Notes: generated from the letters alone by a model not told the origin. 64,000 nt of DNA from Achatina immaculata (GCA_009760885.1 CM019717.1:48671366-48735365); one strand, 5' to 3'; shown: positions 35,810-48,154, counted from the first letter of the stretch. Numbers and translations: made by a program.

Positions 35810-36300
35810 TGCAGTCAGATACCCATAGCTGACAAAATAGCTTCAGGATTGGAGAATCATAGCTGACAAAATAGCTTCAGGATTGGAGAATCATAGCTGA
35901 CAAAATAGCTTCAGGATTGGAGAATCATAGCTGACAAAATAGCTTCAGGATTGGAGAATCATAGCTGACAAAATAGCTTCAGGATTGGAGAATCATAGCT
36001 GACAAAATAGCTTCAGGTTTGGAGAACCATAGCTGACCAAGACCCTGCCCTACCTCTCCGTTGGTAACCCCAGCAGCAGCGTTAGCCTGGCTAACGGGGC
36101 AGGAGTGTCCACAGTCCCCACTGCGGTGGAGTTGATTACAAAGGCATTGCACCGCTTGGTTTTTAACTCCACTCACGGGCTGAAAAATATAGCCACCATA
36201 ACCAGTTCCCACTCTAACACGATGCTATGTGTCAAGATTTTCCCTACGTCGGCTGCGAAAAATACCAGTTCACAGTTCTAGGGAGATAGAAGAAGAAGAA
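35810..36300 (+). repeat. Family S repeat with expanded 35-bp head array and (AGA)n tail
   Basis: The head, CATAGCTGACAAAATAGCTT plus about 15 bp, is repeated six times (35824-36020). The conserved body follows (ACCAAGACCCTG, TAGCCTGGCTAACGGGGCAG, GCGGTGGAG). The 3' end is an AGAAGAAG tail grading into (GA)n at 36285-36320. Confidence 0.75.
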
Positions 36301-36924
36301 GAAGAGAGAGAGAGTGTGTGTGTTTTAGTGTGTGTGTTATTATTCAATTTATGCCGTTTAAAATTTATGCAGTGCAAGGGATACAATTTTATGAAAATGT
36401 CAAAATACAACCCAGCATCCCCGCCTATAAGGGTACGCCTATGATGCCTGACGTCTGTGAGTGAACTTAAGTAATACTTCATAGTGTGTGCTATAAATAT
36501 ATCGTAAGTGTCCAAAAATTACGAAGTTGTGTTGGGTTTTCCAGCCAAAATAGGGAAGTGTTTGGTTTAAAACAGGCTGGACTATGTACATGTTGAAATC
36601 CACCCACGACAAACACTTTACTTCTGTAGTAGAGACAGAACAAGTAGGTACAGACCTAGAGTAGTTTGGATGGATGGATGGATGGATGGATGGATAAAGT
36701 TGATAAATGGATGAATGAGTGAATAAATTTGACCAATGGGCAAGGAGGAAAAGCAAAAAAAAAAGAATGCTTTCTATTTATGCTGCATACAGAGAGCGAC
36801 AACTTTGATCTGAGGTTAACCATAACAACTCAGCCAGGAGTCTCAGACATCAGAGATGGCACACCGTTCTTCTTTTACCTGCAGCCATATTATTCCATAG
36901 AGCAATACTGGTGATTTGTTGTTA

Positions 36925-37105
36925 GTGCTCGCACGTTTCATTACCTGTTAACTATAGGGTGGTAGAGCCAGCATCACGCGCTGTCGCCTTTCCTTCCCCA
37001 GCTCCTGGAGGAGTCGTGTATGCGTGCTACAGCTGGGCTTCTTGTTGTCCTATAGTCTGACCTGAGTGGCAGAAACTGACTAGTTTCCCAGGCAGGTAAA
37101 ACCTG
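36925..37105 (-). repeat. tRNA-derived SINE fragment, 3' part
   Basis: The block AGGGTGGTAGAGCCAGCATC...CCTTTCCTTCCCCAG...AGCTGG matches the body of the SINE at 54245-54475. The tRNA-like head is lost. Confidence 0.45.
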
Positions 37106-37394
37106 CTGGGATGCTATCTTTTTAAATCTGGCTATTTTTTTTAGTCTGCTTCTTAAGCCTGCTTCAGAAAGTAAAGAGAGTTAGCAGACCACACCCCAAT
37201 CTTACTTGAATATTATATCAAGATGATCTACCAGCAGAAACTTCTAGTTCGCACAGATATGCAGATTTTATACTATCAGCGGTTCTAAGGACTGTTATAG
37301 CTGGAGGTGGGGTGGAGGATACGCTCTTCACTCCAATGAAATGTCTCCTAGGCGTGCGTCTCAAATAGCCTCTGACAGTCAAGTCCAGCTCCTG

Positions 37395-37510
37395 GCCTTC
37401 TCCTGGTAGAATTTTTCAAACTGACAGGAGAAGGAGCGAAGGCGAATGTCTGGCGTCTGAAAACCAGACGCTTCCGGTAGATGAGAGTCATGTTTGGTAG
37501 CTCATCTACT
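37395..37510. other. Three consecutive inverted repeats
   Basis: Stems: CCTTCTCCTG / CAGGAGAAGG at about 37400-37440; GCGTCTG / CAGACGC with a 5-nt loop at about 37454-37472; TAGATGAG / CTCATCTA at about 37478-37508. All are perfect and lie within 110 bp. No coding frame. May be a folded RNA or the end of an unrecognised transposon. Confidence 0.55.
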
Positions 37511-37511
37511 G

Positions 37512-37779
37512 CTGCTGGCGAGATTCTTCAGCTGCCGTGTATGGAGTGGGGCTCCTCCCGGCCAGTGAAGAAAGGTGCGAATGGTGTTGCCTCGCAGCGA
37601 CACTGTGGAAAAGTTGAAAGAAAGGATTAAGTGAAGTAATTAGTAGTTTCGAGATCAGGACTGCTCAAATCAAGGCACCTCTGCTCTGGAGGTCGCCCAC
37701 GTCCTATGTGCACTCATACCAGGCGAATTGCCTGAACCGGCTTAACCCAGGGGTTAAGACACTGCTGGCGAGATTCTTC
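37512..37779. repeat. 250-bp segment bounded by 18-bp direct repeats
   Basis: CTGCTGGCGAGATTCTTC occurs at 37512-37529 and again at 37762-37779. It could be the target-site duplication of a short non-autonomous element at 37530-37761. I recognise no promoter box or tail inside. Confidence 0.4.
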
Positions 37780-38240
37780 GAAATAAGAAAAGTGAATGAA
37801 ATTTGAAAATGTATAAATGTAAAGGTGAATAAATTCAAATGCCTGTTAAACTAGATTATAATGTTGGTAGATACGAATGTATGTCTGTGTATGTGTGACA
37901 GAGAGATTAATGGTAGAGAGAGAGAGAGAGAGAGAGGAGAAAGAAGAGGAAGACGACGATGAGTAAGCAGAGGAAAGAGAAGAGGGTGCTTGAGAATATC
38001 ACTTGTCCAAGATATGTTCTTTTCTACAGTCACAAACTTTGTCATTTTCTACTCGATGCCCGTTATATGCCTGCATTACTTTCGGTTCTTATTGCAAGCA
38101 CTGAATGTTTAACAAAGTAAAGTTCTGAATCATCGTGCTATTTTGATGAAGAAGAATTGGATAAAACTGTGATGTTGCTGTTTCTGTTTGAATACTACCA
38201 CTAGTCATTTATCTTCAGTATCTTTTATACGACGAACGAT

Positions 38241-38480
38241 CGTTGTGACCACGACAACTAAGACACTTTCATACAGCATTATCAACACGTTGTTGCCACG
38301 ACAACTAAGACACTTTCATACAGCATTATTAACACGTTGTTGCCACGACAACTAAGACACTTTCATACAGCATTATTAACACGTTGTTGCCACGACAAAT
38401 AAGACACTTTCATACAGCATTATTAACACGTTGTTGCCACGACAACTAAGACACTTTCATACAGCATTATTAACACGTTG
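38241..38480. repeat. 47-bp minisatellite, five units
   Basis: Units contain CACGACAACTAAGACACTTT followed by CATACAGCATTATTAACACG. It directly abuts a family-1 LINE fragment at 38485. Confidence 0.9.
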
Positions 38481-38484
38481 TGTA

Positions 38485-38760
38485 CACCTGAGAAACACAT
38501 AAATGCCTTTGAATGTAAATGCTACAGAAGAGTTCTTCAAATATCATGGACACAAAAAAGAACAAATATATCCATACTACAAGAACTTAATATTGAAGAA
38601 GGCTGGCTAGTAAAGAGGATTAAAGAGAGAAAACTTAAATATTTTGGGCACATTAAACGTCATGATAATTTAGAGAAAACTGTCTTGGAAGGATGCATAA
38701 TGGGGAAAAGAAAGAGAGGAAGATCAAGGCGAAGAAAGGTTATGAAAATGTCTAAATCTA
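38485..38760 (+). mobile_element. RTE-like LINE (family 1) fragment
   Basis: The frame 38478-38771 contains the C-terminal block EKHINAFECKCYRRVLQ, SWTQKRTNISILQELNIEE, LKYFGHIKRHDNLEKT and GKRKRGR. It stops before the usual tail, so it is truncated at both ends. Confidence 0.85.
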
Positions 38761-39154
38761 CACGGCACTAGATCAACACTCGTGAATAACGATATCTCCT
38801 GCTCGTTGTTCCCCTGTCTTCGTCTCTATGTCCGCCCTTTTTTTTTTTGGTTCTTTTTTTGTTCTTTTCTTATCCTTCGTTTCCCTCTTCTTTGTATCTA
38901 TTTTGTCCTCATTCGCTCTCCCTCATCCTCCCTTTTCAAAACTGCCCGCCTGACTTATATATCGTAAGTCAGTTGTCCAGTCAATATCTTTCTGTTGGTC
39001 AGCTGGTTAACTACCTACTGATTGAGCCCTGATTGGATTTTTTTTCAAAACCGTGTGCAAACTGCGTCCTAAGATTAGCAAGCGCGCCCCACCGGTCAGT
39101 TGCGTCAAATCCGTCTATTCAGTGGTCATTATTATCCATGTCCACTATCTCGAA

Positions 39155-40090
39155 TTGAAAATAGAACTGGAAAATATCAACCTATAAAACAAGGATGTGT
39201 TCTATCTCCAGACCTTTTTTCTCTGTACAGCGAGAATATTTTAAGAACGATCATCACAGAACCAGGCATAAAAATTGGAGGATACATTATTAACAACCTT
39301 CGGTATGCTGACGACACAGTACTGATAGCTGTGAACCAACAAGACCTGCAAAATCTCTTGGAGAAAATCGCCAAAGAAAGTGAACAGAAAAAGCTTTAAT
39401 TTGAACATCAAAACACAGAGAGTATGGTTATATCTAAGAAACAGAATCCACCAAAATGCAGTATAAAATTTAACGGAACTATTCTAAAGCAGGTGCAGAA
39501 ATTCAAATACCTTGGATCAGTAATAATTTCAGATGGGAAATACAAAACAGAAATTAGGAATAGAATAGGCCAAACAAAGACTGCATTTCAGAGAATGAGA
39601 AACATATTATCCAACACAGTGTTAGAAAACGAGTCCTAAAATGCTATATTGAACCTATCTTGTTATATGGAAGTGAATCATGGAAATAGGCAGGTCTGTA
39701 CAAAAATAAATGGTAACAGCAGAAATGTAGATTATTAGAAGAATGTTGCGAATCCCCTGGATAGCATAAATAACTAATGAAGAATGTATGAGAAGAGCTG
39801 GAGAGACAACAAATCTTGTCAAAAAGATAAGAGAGAGCGACTATGTACTTTCATAGGACATGCAATGAGAAGAGGGGGCATTGAAAATATTATAAGAACA
39901 GGAAAAATAGAAGGAAGAAGATCAAGAGGAAGACCAAGAGAAATGATACTGGACAGTCTGACGGGATGGTGTGAGAGGAGATCACCGAGTGAGCTGATGG
40001 CCTGCATGAAGGATCGTGTACTCTGGAGAAGCATAATAGCCAACGCCAGTCGACACGGCACCTGATGATGATGATGATGATGATGATGAC
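39155..40090 (+). mobile_element. RTE-like LINE (family 2), 5'-truncated
   Basis: Starts in the reverse transcriptase just before QGCVLSPDLF, keeps YADDTVLIA (near 39305), and runs to the GRPREMILDSLTGW block and a (GATGAT)n tail at 40063-40088. Frame changes occur near 39400, 39640 and 39780. Unlike the 9600 copy, the catalytic YADD is intact, but the protein is not. Confidence 0.88.
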
Positions 40091-40094
40091 TATC

Positions 40095-40940
40095 TCTTTC
40101 ATGTCTTAGGTTTCAGGGATTAGTCCGTTCTCTACTTTTATTGTGTCCTCGCTTTTCATTGTGTGTTGTATTTTTGGTATCTACTTACTCTGATTACTCT
40201 TCTGAGCGTCCTGTCGTAATATTACTACTAATGCTGTAGGAGTATTTCTCTCCCACTTTAGCTCAAGCTTTCCATCATTTCTGACCTACTTTCTATTTAT
40301 CAATAATAATCATAACTATAATTTTTAAAAAGTTAATAGTAATAATAATAAGAGCATTAATAGTAATAATTATTATACTATCCTAATTTACAAGGGACTA
40401 TGCTACAAATGTAAATAATGTTTCATTTGAATTCTCTTATAGTGTAGTAATCTAGTAGATATTCATTAACTTACGACATGTTGACAATAACATTGTTACA
40501 TGCATGTAGCAGTGATGGCGTTAACTGGCAATTGCCGGTAAATTACCACTTAAAAACGAGAGCAATCGAAACTTCTGGAGGTCGTCGGTTAATGTAACAG
40601 GTTTTTTTTAAAATTTAATTTTGTTCTAAAAACTAGTAAAAAGCCAGCAGTGAAACTGGTTGGAGGATAATTGGACCAGCAGGTTGATGATGGTCAATAT
40701 TTATGTTCGATAATCAACCAGTTTTGACTTCGGTTCAACATGTGAGTATTTTGTGGAGATTAAATCTGGCCGCAAGGAAGGTTAGAACAAAATGTCACAC
40801 AGACTCTTACTTTCCGCTGATGACTGTAAAGTGTCAAAATCTACAATTTTTTAAAAAGTACTGAATATTCTGTTAAGAAAATCAGTATTTCGGAAAGTAC
40901 TTCTTGTAAGGTACAGTTGTGATGGCTTTAAAAAAATGAT
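40095..40940. other. Unassigned non-coding sequence
   Basis: AT-rich, with AATAAT-type low complexity at 40300-40370. No gene. Confidence 0.45.
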
Positions 40941-40949
40941 AATATGTAG

Positions 40950-43430
40950 TTACTTTGGGGAGAGGAATGACAGAGTAAGTAAATTAATAGAATTGGCAGA
41001 AATACATAGCATGGTTCTAGGAAACACCTGGTTTAAGCAACATCCTCGAAGACTGGCAACCTAGTGCAGCCCAGACAAAAAGACTTTTAACCAGATAGAC
41101 TACGTATTAATCAACAAACGATTCCGCAATGCATTACTGACAACAAAAACCATGCCAGGAGCCGACTGCAATAGTGACCACGACCCACTCTGTGGAAAAA
41201 TTAGAATAAAGCTAAAGAAAGCAGGCAGAAAAGTGAGAAACATCAAACTGAAGACAGAACTCCTTAAAAATGACCAATAACTGTGAGAACAATACAGAGT
41301 TATTATAACAAATAGATACAATGCAATAGCAAAAATAAATAGTATCGATGAACAATGGGCAATGTTAAGAGTTTCTATCCACCAAACAGTTAAGGAGATA
41401 ATACCACCGAAAAAAAGAAGCCCCCAAGAGTAAATGAATGACAGATGACATCTTGGGACTGATGAACAAGAGGAGGAGGAGTAAAAATAACCAAGAAAAA
41501 TATAGAAAGATAAATAAAGAAATAAGACGCAAATGCAGAGAAGCAAAGGAAGTGTGGTTAAATGAACAGTGCAGACAAATAGAGGACTCACATAATAAAG
41601 ACAACACAAACATGCACAAACGAATTAATGAACTCATAGGCAGGAAAATAGAATATACCACGTGATGCCTGAAATCAAAAGAAGGTAAAATGTTAATGGG
41701 AAAAGAAGACACTGTGGACAGGTGGACAGAATATATAGGTGAGCTATATGGAGGAGAAAGACCAGAGTTAACACCAGATACTGAAAACTGTGATGGACCA
41801 CCAATACTTGAAGGTAAAAGTATCTCTCTCTGAACCTTAAGTGCCCACGGCACATGGGGCTTCCGCAAGGGTTTTCCGCAAATGCCTGTCCTTTGCCTTT
41901 TTTCTGCTCTTGCCCAGGTGAGCCCTCTATTGCTCAACATCCTTTCTGTTGTTCTTCTCCATGTCTCTTTTGGTCTACCCTTATTTCTGTTCCCTTGTTG
42001 TGTCCATCTTAGTGCTATTTTTAGTAGTGAGTTGTCAGTCATTCGGAGCACATGTCCCAACCATCGCCAGCGTCTTTCCTCAATAATTGTTGTCAGTGGC
42101 TTCATCTGCATTTCTGCCAATAAGATGTTATTTCTTATGGTGTTTGGCCAAAATATTTTTCTAATTCTTCGTAAACATTTAGTCTGGAAAGAATTCAACT
42201 TGTTTTCTATGGTTTTGGTGATTTTCCAGCATTCACTTCCATAGAGTAGTACACTTAGAATATTACTCTTAAATATCCTGATTTTCATATTTATGCTTAG
42301 TTTTTTATTTCCATATAGTCTGCAGCACTGCAAAAGCCTGGTTTGCTCTAGTAAGTCTGTTGTTGATGTTCTCTGTGCTGTCTCCATTTTCTACTACTCT
42401 ACTGCCAAAGTATACAAATTCGTTGACCTCCTCCACTAACTTGCTATCTACTCTGAGTACATTTCTGTTGTTCACATTTTGCTTCATTAACTTTGTCTTT
42501 CCTACGTTGATATTAGTCCTATGTTGTTTGCATTCTGAGTTAGCTTGTTTATTTTATCTTGCATATCTTTGTGACTGCTTGATAACAGGCAAATGTCGTC
42601 CGCAAAGTCAAGGTCCTCCAGAACTGTGTCAAGGGTCCATTGTAATCCTCTGCGTTTGTCTGATGTTGCCTCCTTCATTAACCAGTCTGTTGCCAAGATA
42701 AATAATGTTGGTGATAGTACACATCCCTGTTTCACTCCTGTTTGTACCCTAAAGCTGCTGGAGGTATGTTCTCCACAGATCACTTTGCACGGTAAAATTA
42801 TAGATGCCATCAAATACAGGAAGAGAGGAAAAGCGACTGGTCCTGATAATATAACAATAGAAGAAATAGAGGCGCTAGATGAGAATAAAAATACTAATCA
42901 AGTTACTGAATGACATTTACAACAGTGGTTATATGCCCAGGGACCTGATTAAATCCACGTTTATAGCACTACCAAAGAAACCAGATGCAAAGGAATGTGA
43001 TGACCACCGGACTATCAGCCTCTCGTGTCACATAACGACGCTACTTCTGAGAATTATTATGAGAAGAACAAGGAAAAAGATAAAAAGGGAAATAGCAGAG
43101 GAACAGTTCGGATTTGTTGAAGGAAAGGGAACACACTATGCCATTTATGCTTTACGAACACTAACAGAAAGAGCTTTAGAAATACAGAAAGATCTCTTCT
43201 TATGCTTCATTGATTACACCAAGGCATTCGACAAGATTATTAAAATGATTGAAGACATTAATATAGACGGCAAAGACTTGAGGACTGTAAAACATCTATA
43301 CTGGCAGCAGGAAGCAGCGATTCGAGTTGAAAATAAAACTGGAAAATATCAACCTATAAAATAGGAAATGCGACAGGGATGTGTACTATCTCCAGATCTT
43401 TTTTTCTCTGTACAGCGAAGAGAAATGTGG
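40950..43430 (+). mobile_element. RTE-like LINE (family 2), interrupted by another LINE
   Basis: Left part 40950-41818: end of the endonuclease (a GERNDRV block near 40958; NQ-DY-LIN; PGADCNSDHDPL near 41158-41190) and the start of the RT linker. Right part 42795-43430: KGKATGPDN, NSGYMPRDLIKS and PKKPDAKECDDHRTISLS, up to QGCVLSPD. The two halves are contiguous in the 9600 copy. The right part breaks off in the RT and is joined to a C-terminal fragment at about 43430. Several stops. Confidence 0.85.
41819..42794 (-). mobile_element. LINE (family 3) inserted into the family-2 LINE
   Basis: The minus strand encodes GVKQGCVLSPTLFI (near 42730), LEDLDFADDICLL (near 42620), LLYGSECWKITK (near 42250), RRWRWLGHVLRM (near 42075) and PHVPWALKVQRE. 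The 3' end has an (AG)n tail at 41826-41836. Target duplication GGTAAAA flanks both sides (41813-41819 and 42790-42796). 5'-truncated in the RT, with a few frameshifts. Confidence 0.85.
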
Positions 43431-45450
43431 TTTATTAGAAGAAGGTTGCGAATCCCCTAGACAGCAAAAATAACTAATGAAGAATGTATGAGAAGAGCTG
43501 GAGAGACAAAAAAACCTTGTCAAAAAGATAAGAGAGAGACAATGTACTTTCATAGGACATGCAATGAGAAGAGGGGGCATTGAAAATATTATAACAACAG
43601 GAAAAATAGAAGGAAGAAGATCAAGAGGAAGACCAAGAGAAATGATACTGGACAGTCTGACCGGATGGTGTGAGAGGAGATCACCAACTGAACTGATGGC
43701 CTGCATGAAAGATCGTATACTCTGGAGAAGCATAATAGCCAACGCTAGTCGGCACGGCACCTGATGATGATGATGATGATGATGACAGCGTTTGGAGAAC
43801 CAGGTATAAAAGTAGGAGGATATAATATTAGCAATTTTCGGTATGCTGACGACACAGTACTGATAGCTGAGAACCAACAATACCTGCAAAATCTCTTGGA
43901 TAAAGTCGCAAAAGAAAGTGAACAGAAAAGCTTTATTTTGAACATCAAAAAGACAGAGAGTATGGTTATATCTAAGAAACAGAATCCACCAACATGCAGT
44001 ATAAAATTTAACAGAATTATTCTAAAGCAGGTGCAGAAATTCAAATACCTAGGAACAGTAATAACTTCAGATAGGAAATGCAAAACAGAAATTAGAGAAC
44101 AGAATAGGCCAAACAAAGACCGCATTTCAGAGAATGAGAAACATGTTATACAGCACATCCTTATCAATGAATGTTAGAAAACGAGTCTTAAAATGCTATA
44201 CTGAACCTATTTTGTTATATGGAAGTGAATCATGGACAATAGGCAGGTCTGCACAGAGGTCATTGAAAGCAGTAGAAATGTGGTTTAGAAGAATGTTGCG
44301 AATTCCCTGGACAGCAAAAATAACTAATGAAGAATGTATGAGAAGAGCTGGAGAGACAAAAAAACCTTGTCAAAAAGATAAGAGAGAGACAATGTACTTT
44401 CATAGGACATGCAATGAGAAGAGGGGGCATTGAAAATATTATAACAACAGGAAAAATAGAAGGAAGAAGATCAAGAGGAAGACCAAGAGAAATGATACTG
44501 GACAGTCTGACCGGATGGTGTGAGAGGAGATCACCAACTGAACTGATGGCCTGCATGAAAGATCGTATACTCTGGAGAAGCATAATAGCCAACGCTAGTC
44601 GGCACGGCACCTGATGATGATGATGATGATGATGACAGCGTTTGGAGAACCAGGTATAAAAGTAGGAGGATATAATATTAGCAATTTTCGGTATGCTGAC
44701 GACACAGTACTGATAGCTGAGAACCAACAATACCTGCAAAATCTCTTGGATAAAGTCGCAAAAGAAAGTGAACAGAAAAGCTTTATTTTGAACATCAAAA
44801 AGACAGAGACTATGGTTATATCTAGAAACATAATCCACCAAAATGCAGTATAAAATTTAACAGAATTATTCTAAAGCAGGTGCAGAAATTCAAATACCTA
44901 GGAACAGTAATAACTTCAGATAGGAAATGCAAAACAGAAATTAGAGAACAGAATAGGCCAAACAAAGACCGCATTTCAGAGAATGAGAAACATGTTATAC
45001 AGCACATCCTTATCAATGAATGTTAGAAAACGAGTCTTAAAATGCTATACTGAACCTATTTTGTTATATGGAAGTGAATCATGGACAATAGGCAGGTCTG
45101 CACAGAGGTCATTGAAAGCAGTAGAAATGTGGTTTAGAAGAATGTTGCGAATTCCCTGGACAGCAAAAATAACTAATGAAGAATGTATGAGAAGAGCTGG
45201 AAATAGAAAAAAATCTTGTCAAAAAATAAAAGAGAGACAATGTACTTTCATGGGACATAGAGTGAGAAGAGGGGGCAATGAAAATATTATAACAACAGGA
45301 AAAACAGAGAGAAGAAGAGCTAGGGGAAGACCAAGAGAAATGATACTGGACAGTCTAGAGGAGATCACCAACAGAGCTAATGGCCTGCATGAAGGATCGA
45401 GTACACTGGAGAAGCTTAATAGCCAGCTCTAGTCGGCACGGCACATGATG
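43430..45450 (+). mobile_element. Tandemly duplicated 850-bp LINE (family 2) unit
   Basis: Each unit runs from the C-terminal block (RRMLRIPWTAKI) through GRPREMILDSLTGW and the (GATGAT) tail, directly into the RT interior (FGEPGIKVGGYN, YADDTVLIAENQ) and back to the C-terminal block. Units begin at about 43425 and 44275; a third partial unit begins at about 45123 and diverges after 45190. The two full units differ by only a few bases in 850. Repeated small deletions (for example near 44822) break the frames. Confidence 0.88.
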
Positions 45451-45459
45451 ATGATGATG

Positions 45460-46020
45460 TAATTACTTCCTGTACTGAGCCCATGGATAAGAGTGACATG
45501 TAGGTGTTTTGTTATTTCAGTTTTGTTATTTCAGCTTTTTAAACTTAATTTTATGCGTAGCATATTTATACCACCTGAAGTAGAATGCTTTGAGTAGAGT
45601 GAAAGTTATATGATAAAGGGCATAAATGTCAGACGAACATGCCCGCCCAGTTCTTCACCTTTTGAAAAGATTTGTTCGTTCATTCTCTGTCCCTTTCTCC
45701 CTACCTTACTCCCTCCTTCTTTCCTCTTAAATAATACGCCCATTACGTATTCTCTTTATGCGAGTGATCTGATGTAAACTCCGGACTCTTTCTGTCAAGC
45801 ATGCAAAAATGACTATCTATTATAACAGCACTTTTCATTGTAAAGAACAATTCTGAGGCAGGCAGGTGATTGCTCTTGTGAAAGCTGCTGATATCTCCAG
45901 ACTTTTCTACCAATATCTGATTGGCATTATCAGCGCCAGTAACATCAGGCCCTGCAAGGTTCAGTACATTTGGGGTTGGGTATTTTGTCTTCAGACCTGG
46001 CCCTCAGTCGCGCCTCAAAC
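45460..46020. other. Unassigned non-coding sequence
   Basis: No coding signal. A small LINE remnant follows. Confidence 0.4.
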
Positions 46021-46260
46021 CAACCCAGCTCCGTTACATTGCCTTCTCCGTGTAGCAAAGTGTCCAGCCTTTACTGACCTATTGAAAAATTCCTCATTGC
46101 GGTCTTTACAGGTATCCTAGTATATCATATTTGGTCTTCCTCGTGATCTCTTTCCTTTGAGAAGTTCCCCACGTAACACTACGCTTGAGATGTGGCTGCC
46201 TTCTGTTCTGGCAAAATTCCTCAGACGTCTTAATCTTCCTGTCTTGAGTGTTGTAATCAT
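46020..46260 (-). mobile_element. LINE 3' fragment of another family
   Basis: The minus strand reads RLRRLRNFARTEGSHISSVV, then LRGELLKGKRSRGRPNMIY, stop, DTCKDRNEEF. This is the pattern near the C-terminus of Jockey/CR1-group LINEs. One in-frame stop. Confidence 0.5.
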
Positions 46261-46264
46261 GAAT

Positions 46265-47080
46265 GGATGCTAGATATGTTGTCGCAGACTCAAATTAATG
46301 TCAGTGTATGTGTGTTTTAAATAACTGCGATTTATTAGCGTTTCTTTTACACATTTCATAAGAAAACTCCATTATCACCAATACAGATCAGAGAATAGGA
46401 CACAGTTCAAGGTGGCCCTAGTGAATGCACATTCGGGCCATTACTTTCTTTCGAAAGTTCGTTACCAAAACTTCCTTATTTTCGCACGTCTTGGCTGCTC
46501 AGTGTCAAGTTTAAGTGCAAACTTCGGCGATAGCTGTTTACAAATGTACCACTCAGGAAAAAACGGCGCATCTCAGATGCTTCTGTAGTCTATTATTGTA
46601 CTTGACGGTATATGTAGCTGACTAATGACATACTTGAGAGATCTACGACCATGCTGCAGTACATTTTACTGAATGTTTGGTTCAGACAGAGGTTGGTTGC
46701 AGCTGAAACTCTCGTAAAACTAGGACGTCCTTACTAGGAACGGTTGATGACACACATGATCTAATTTCATATGTATGTCGTCCTGAGGGCAAGTGTTTTG
46801 TTCCTTTATAGCGCCTACACCTTTTTTTCAGGACTTATTTTTAAAGTGTTGGTGGTTCTTCCATACAGACACCGCACAGGCTTGGCTTGAACGAGCGTCT
46901 GCAGAATGTTCAAGCTCTTATATGTGAATAATAAATAAGATAAATTACTCCTTTTTGCTGAAAACTTGCTGAAAAACTTCAGTTCTGTCTGTATGTTTCT
47001 ATCTTGCATGTATTTTTATGTTTGTTTATTAATACTCAAAACATGCGCTGCTGCCAATCTACTTTGGTATACTCTTCATG
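46265..47080. other. Unassigned non-coding sequence
   Basis: I see nothing recognisable before the 33-bp repeat. Confidence 0.4.
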
Positions 47081-47087
47081 TCTTGTT

Positions 47088-47455
47088 AAAGCTTTATTGT
47101 ATACTCTTGCAAATCTAGTTAAAGCTTTATTGTATACTCCTGTAAGTCTAGTTAAAGCTTTATTGTATACTCCTGTAAGTCTAGTTAAAGCTTTATTGTA
47201 TACTCCTGTAAGTCTAGTTAAAGCTTTATTGTATACTCTTGTAAGTCTAGTTAAAGCTTTATTGTATACTCTTGTAAGTCTAGTTAAAGCTTTATTGTAT
47301 ACTCTTGTAAGTCTAGTTAAAGCTTTATTGTATACTCTTGTAAGTCTAGTTAAAGCTTTATTGTATACTCCTGTAAGTCTAGTTAAAGTTTTATTGTATA
47401 CTCTTGCAAGTCTAGTTAAAGCTTTATTGTATACTCTTGTAAGTCTTGTTAAAGC
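47088..47455. repeat. 33-bp minisatellite, about eleven units
   Basis: Units contain AGTCTAGTTAAAGCTTTATT followed by GTATACTCCTGTA. Because 33 is divisible by three, a 188-codon frame on + (LVKALLYTLVS repeated) and one on - stay open. Neither has a recognisable domain. Confidence 0.92.
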
Positions 47456-47559
47456 ATTGTACATTTACGGAAGAATATTGAACGAGATATTGAACAAGAG
47501 TTTTCTTAGCACACAAATTCAGCAGGTTTTTTTTATATTTTATTTCCATTATCATTTTG

Positions 47560-48060
47560 CAGATGTTTGATATATCGTATATTGTTCGTTTCCTTGTCGA
47601 AGAAACAGTCCAACGCTTTCTTATTGATTTCCGTCCAATTGCATTTGGAAGTCATTTTAAAAAGACATTTATAAATATAGGAACCAGTGCCATCTTCTCC
47701 AGTGCCATCATCTGAAAGCTCTGAATCGTCGAATTCCTGGTTTTTCTATTTCACTTACACCCTGTTCAAGTGTCTGCTATTTCACATTAGCAGATTTTCC
47801 TATTTGTATGTGTGTCTTAAATGACAAACGCCATCTTAGGTTACCACACGGTGCAAAATGGAAAAAAAATCCATGATCTTTCCATAAAGAACCTTGTTTT
47901 GAGGTTCTTACAAGTGTTCAGAGAATGATCCTGATCAATTCTTCATTACTGCAGCATAAACTGGACATTTCCTTCTTGCCGGTGTTTTAGTAATGATTAA
48001 ACTGGCTACACAAAGCTTGCCAAAACACACAAAGAGACGGAGGTAGACAGTGAAATTATG
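47560..48060. other. Unassigned non-coding sequence
   Basis: No gene or repeat recognised. Confidence 0.4.
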
Positions 48061-48154
48061 TTTTCCTGGCACGGAAAATGCTCAGCGACAAGGCTGTTGT
48101 GATGCACAAGAGATCGAGAGTTCTGAAAGAGCATGATATCCTATCCTGTCTGTG

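Noticed and set aside
45866..46120. 84-codon plus-strand frame as a small gene
   Set aside because: It partly overlaps, in antisense, a LINE remnant. No start context, domain or splice support.
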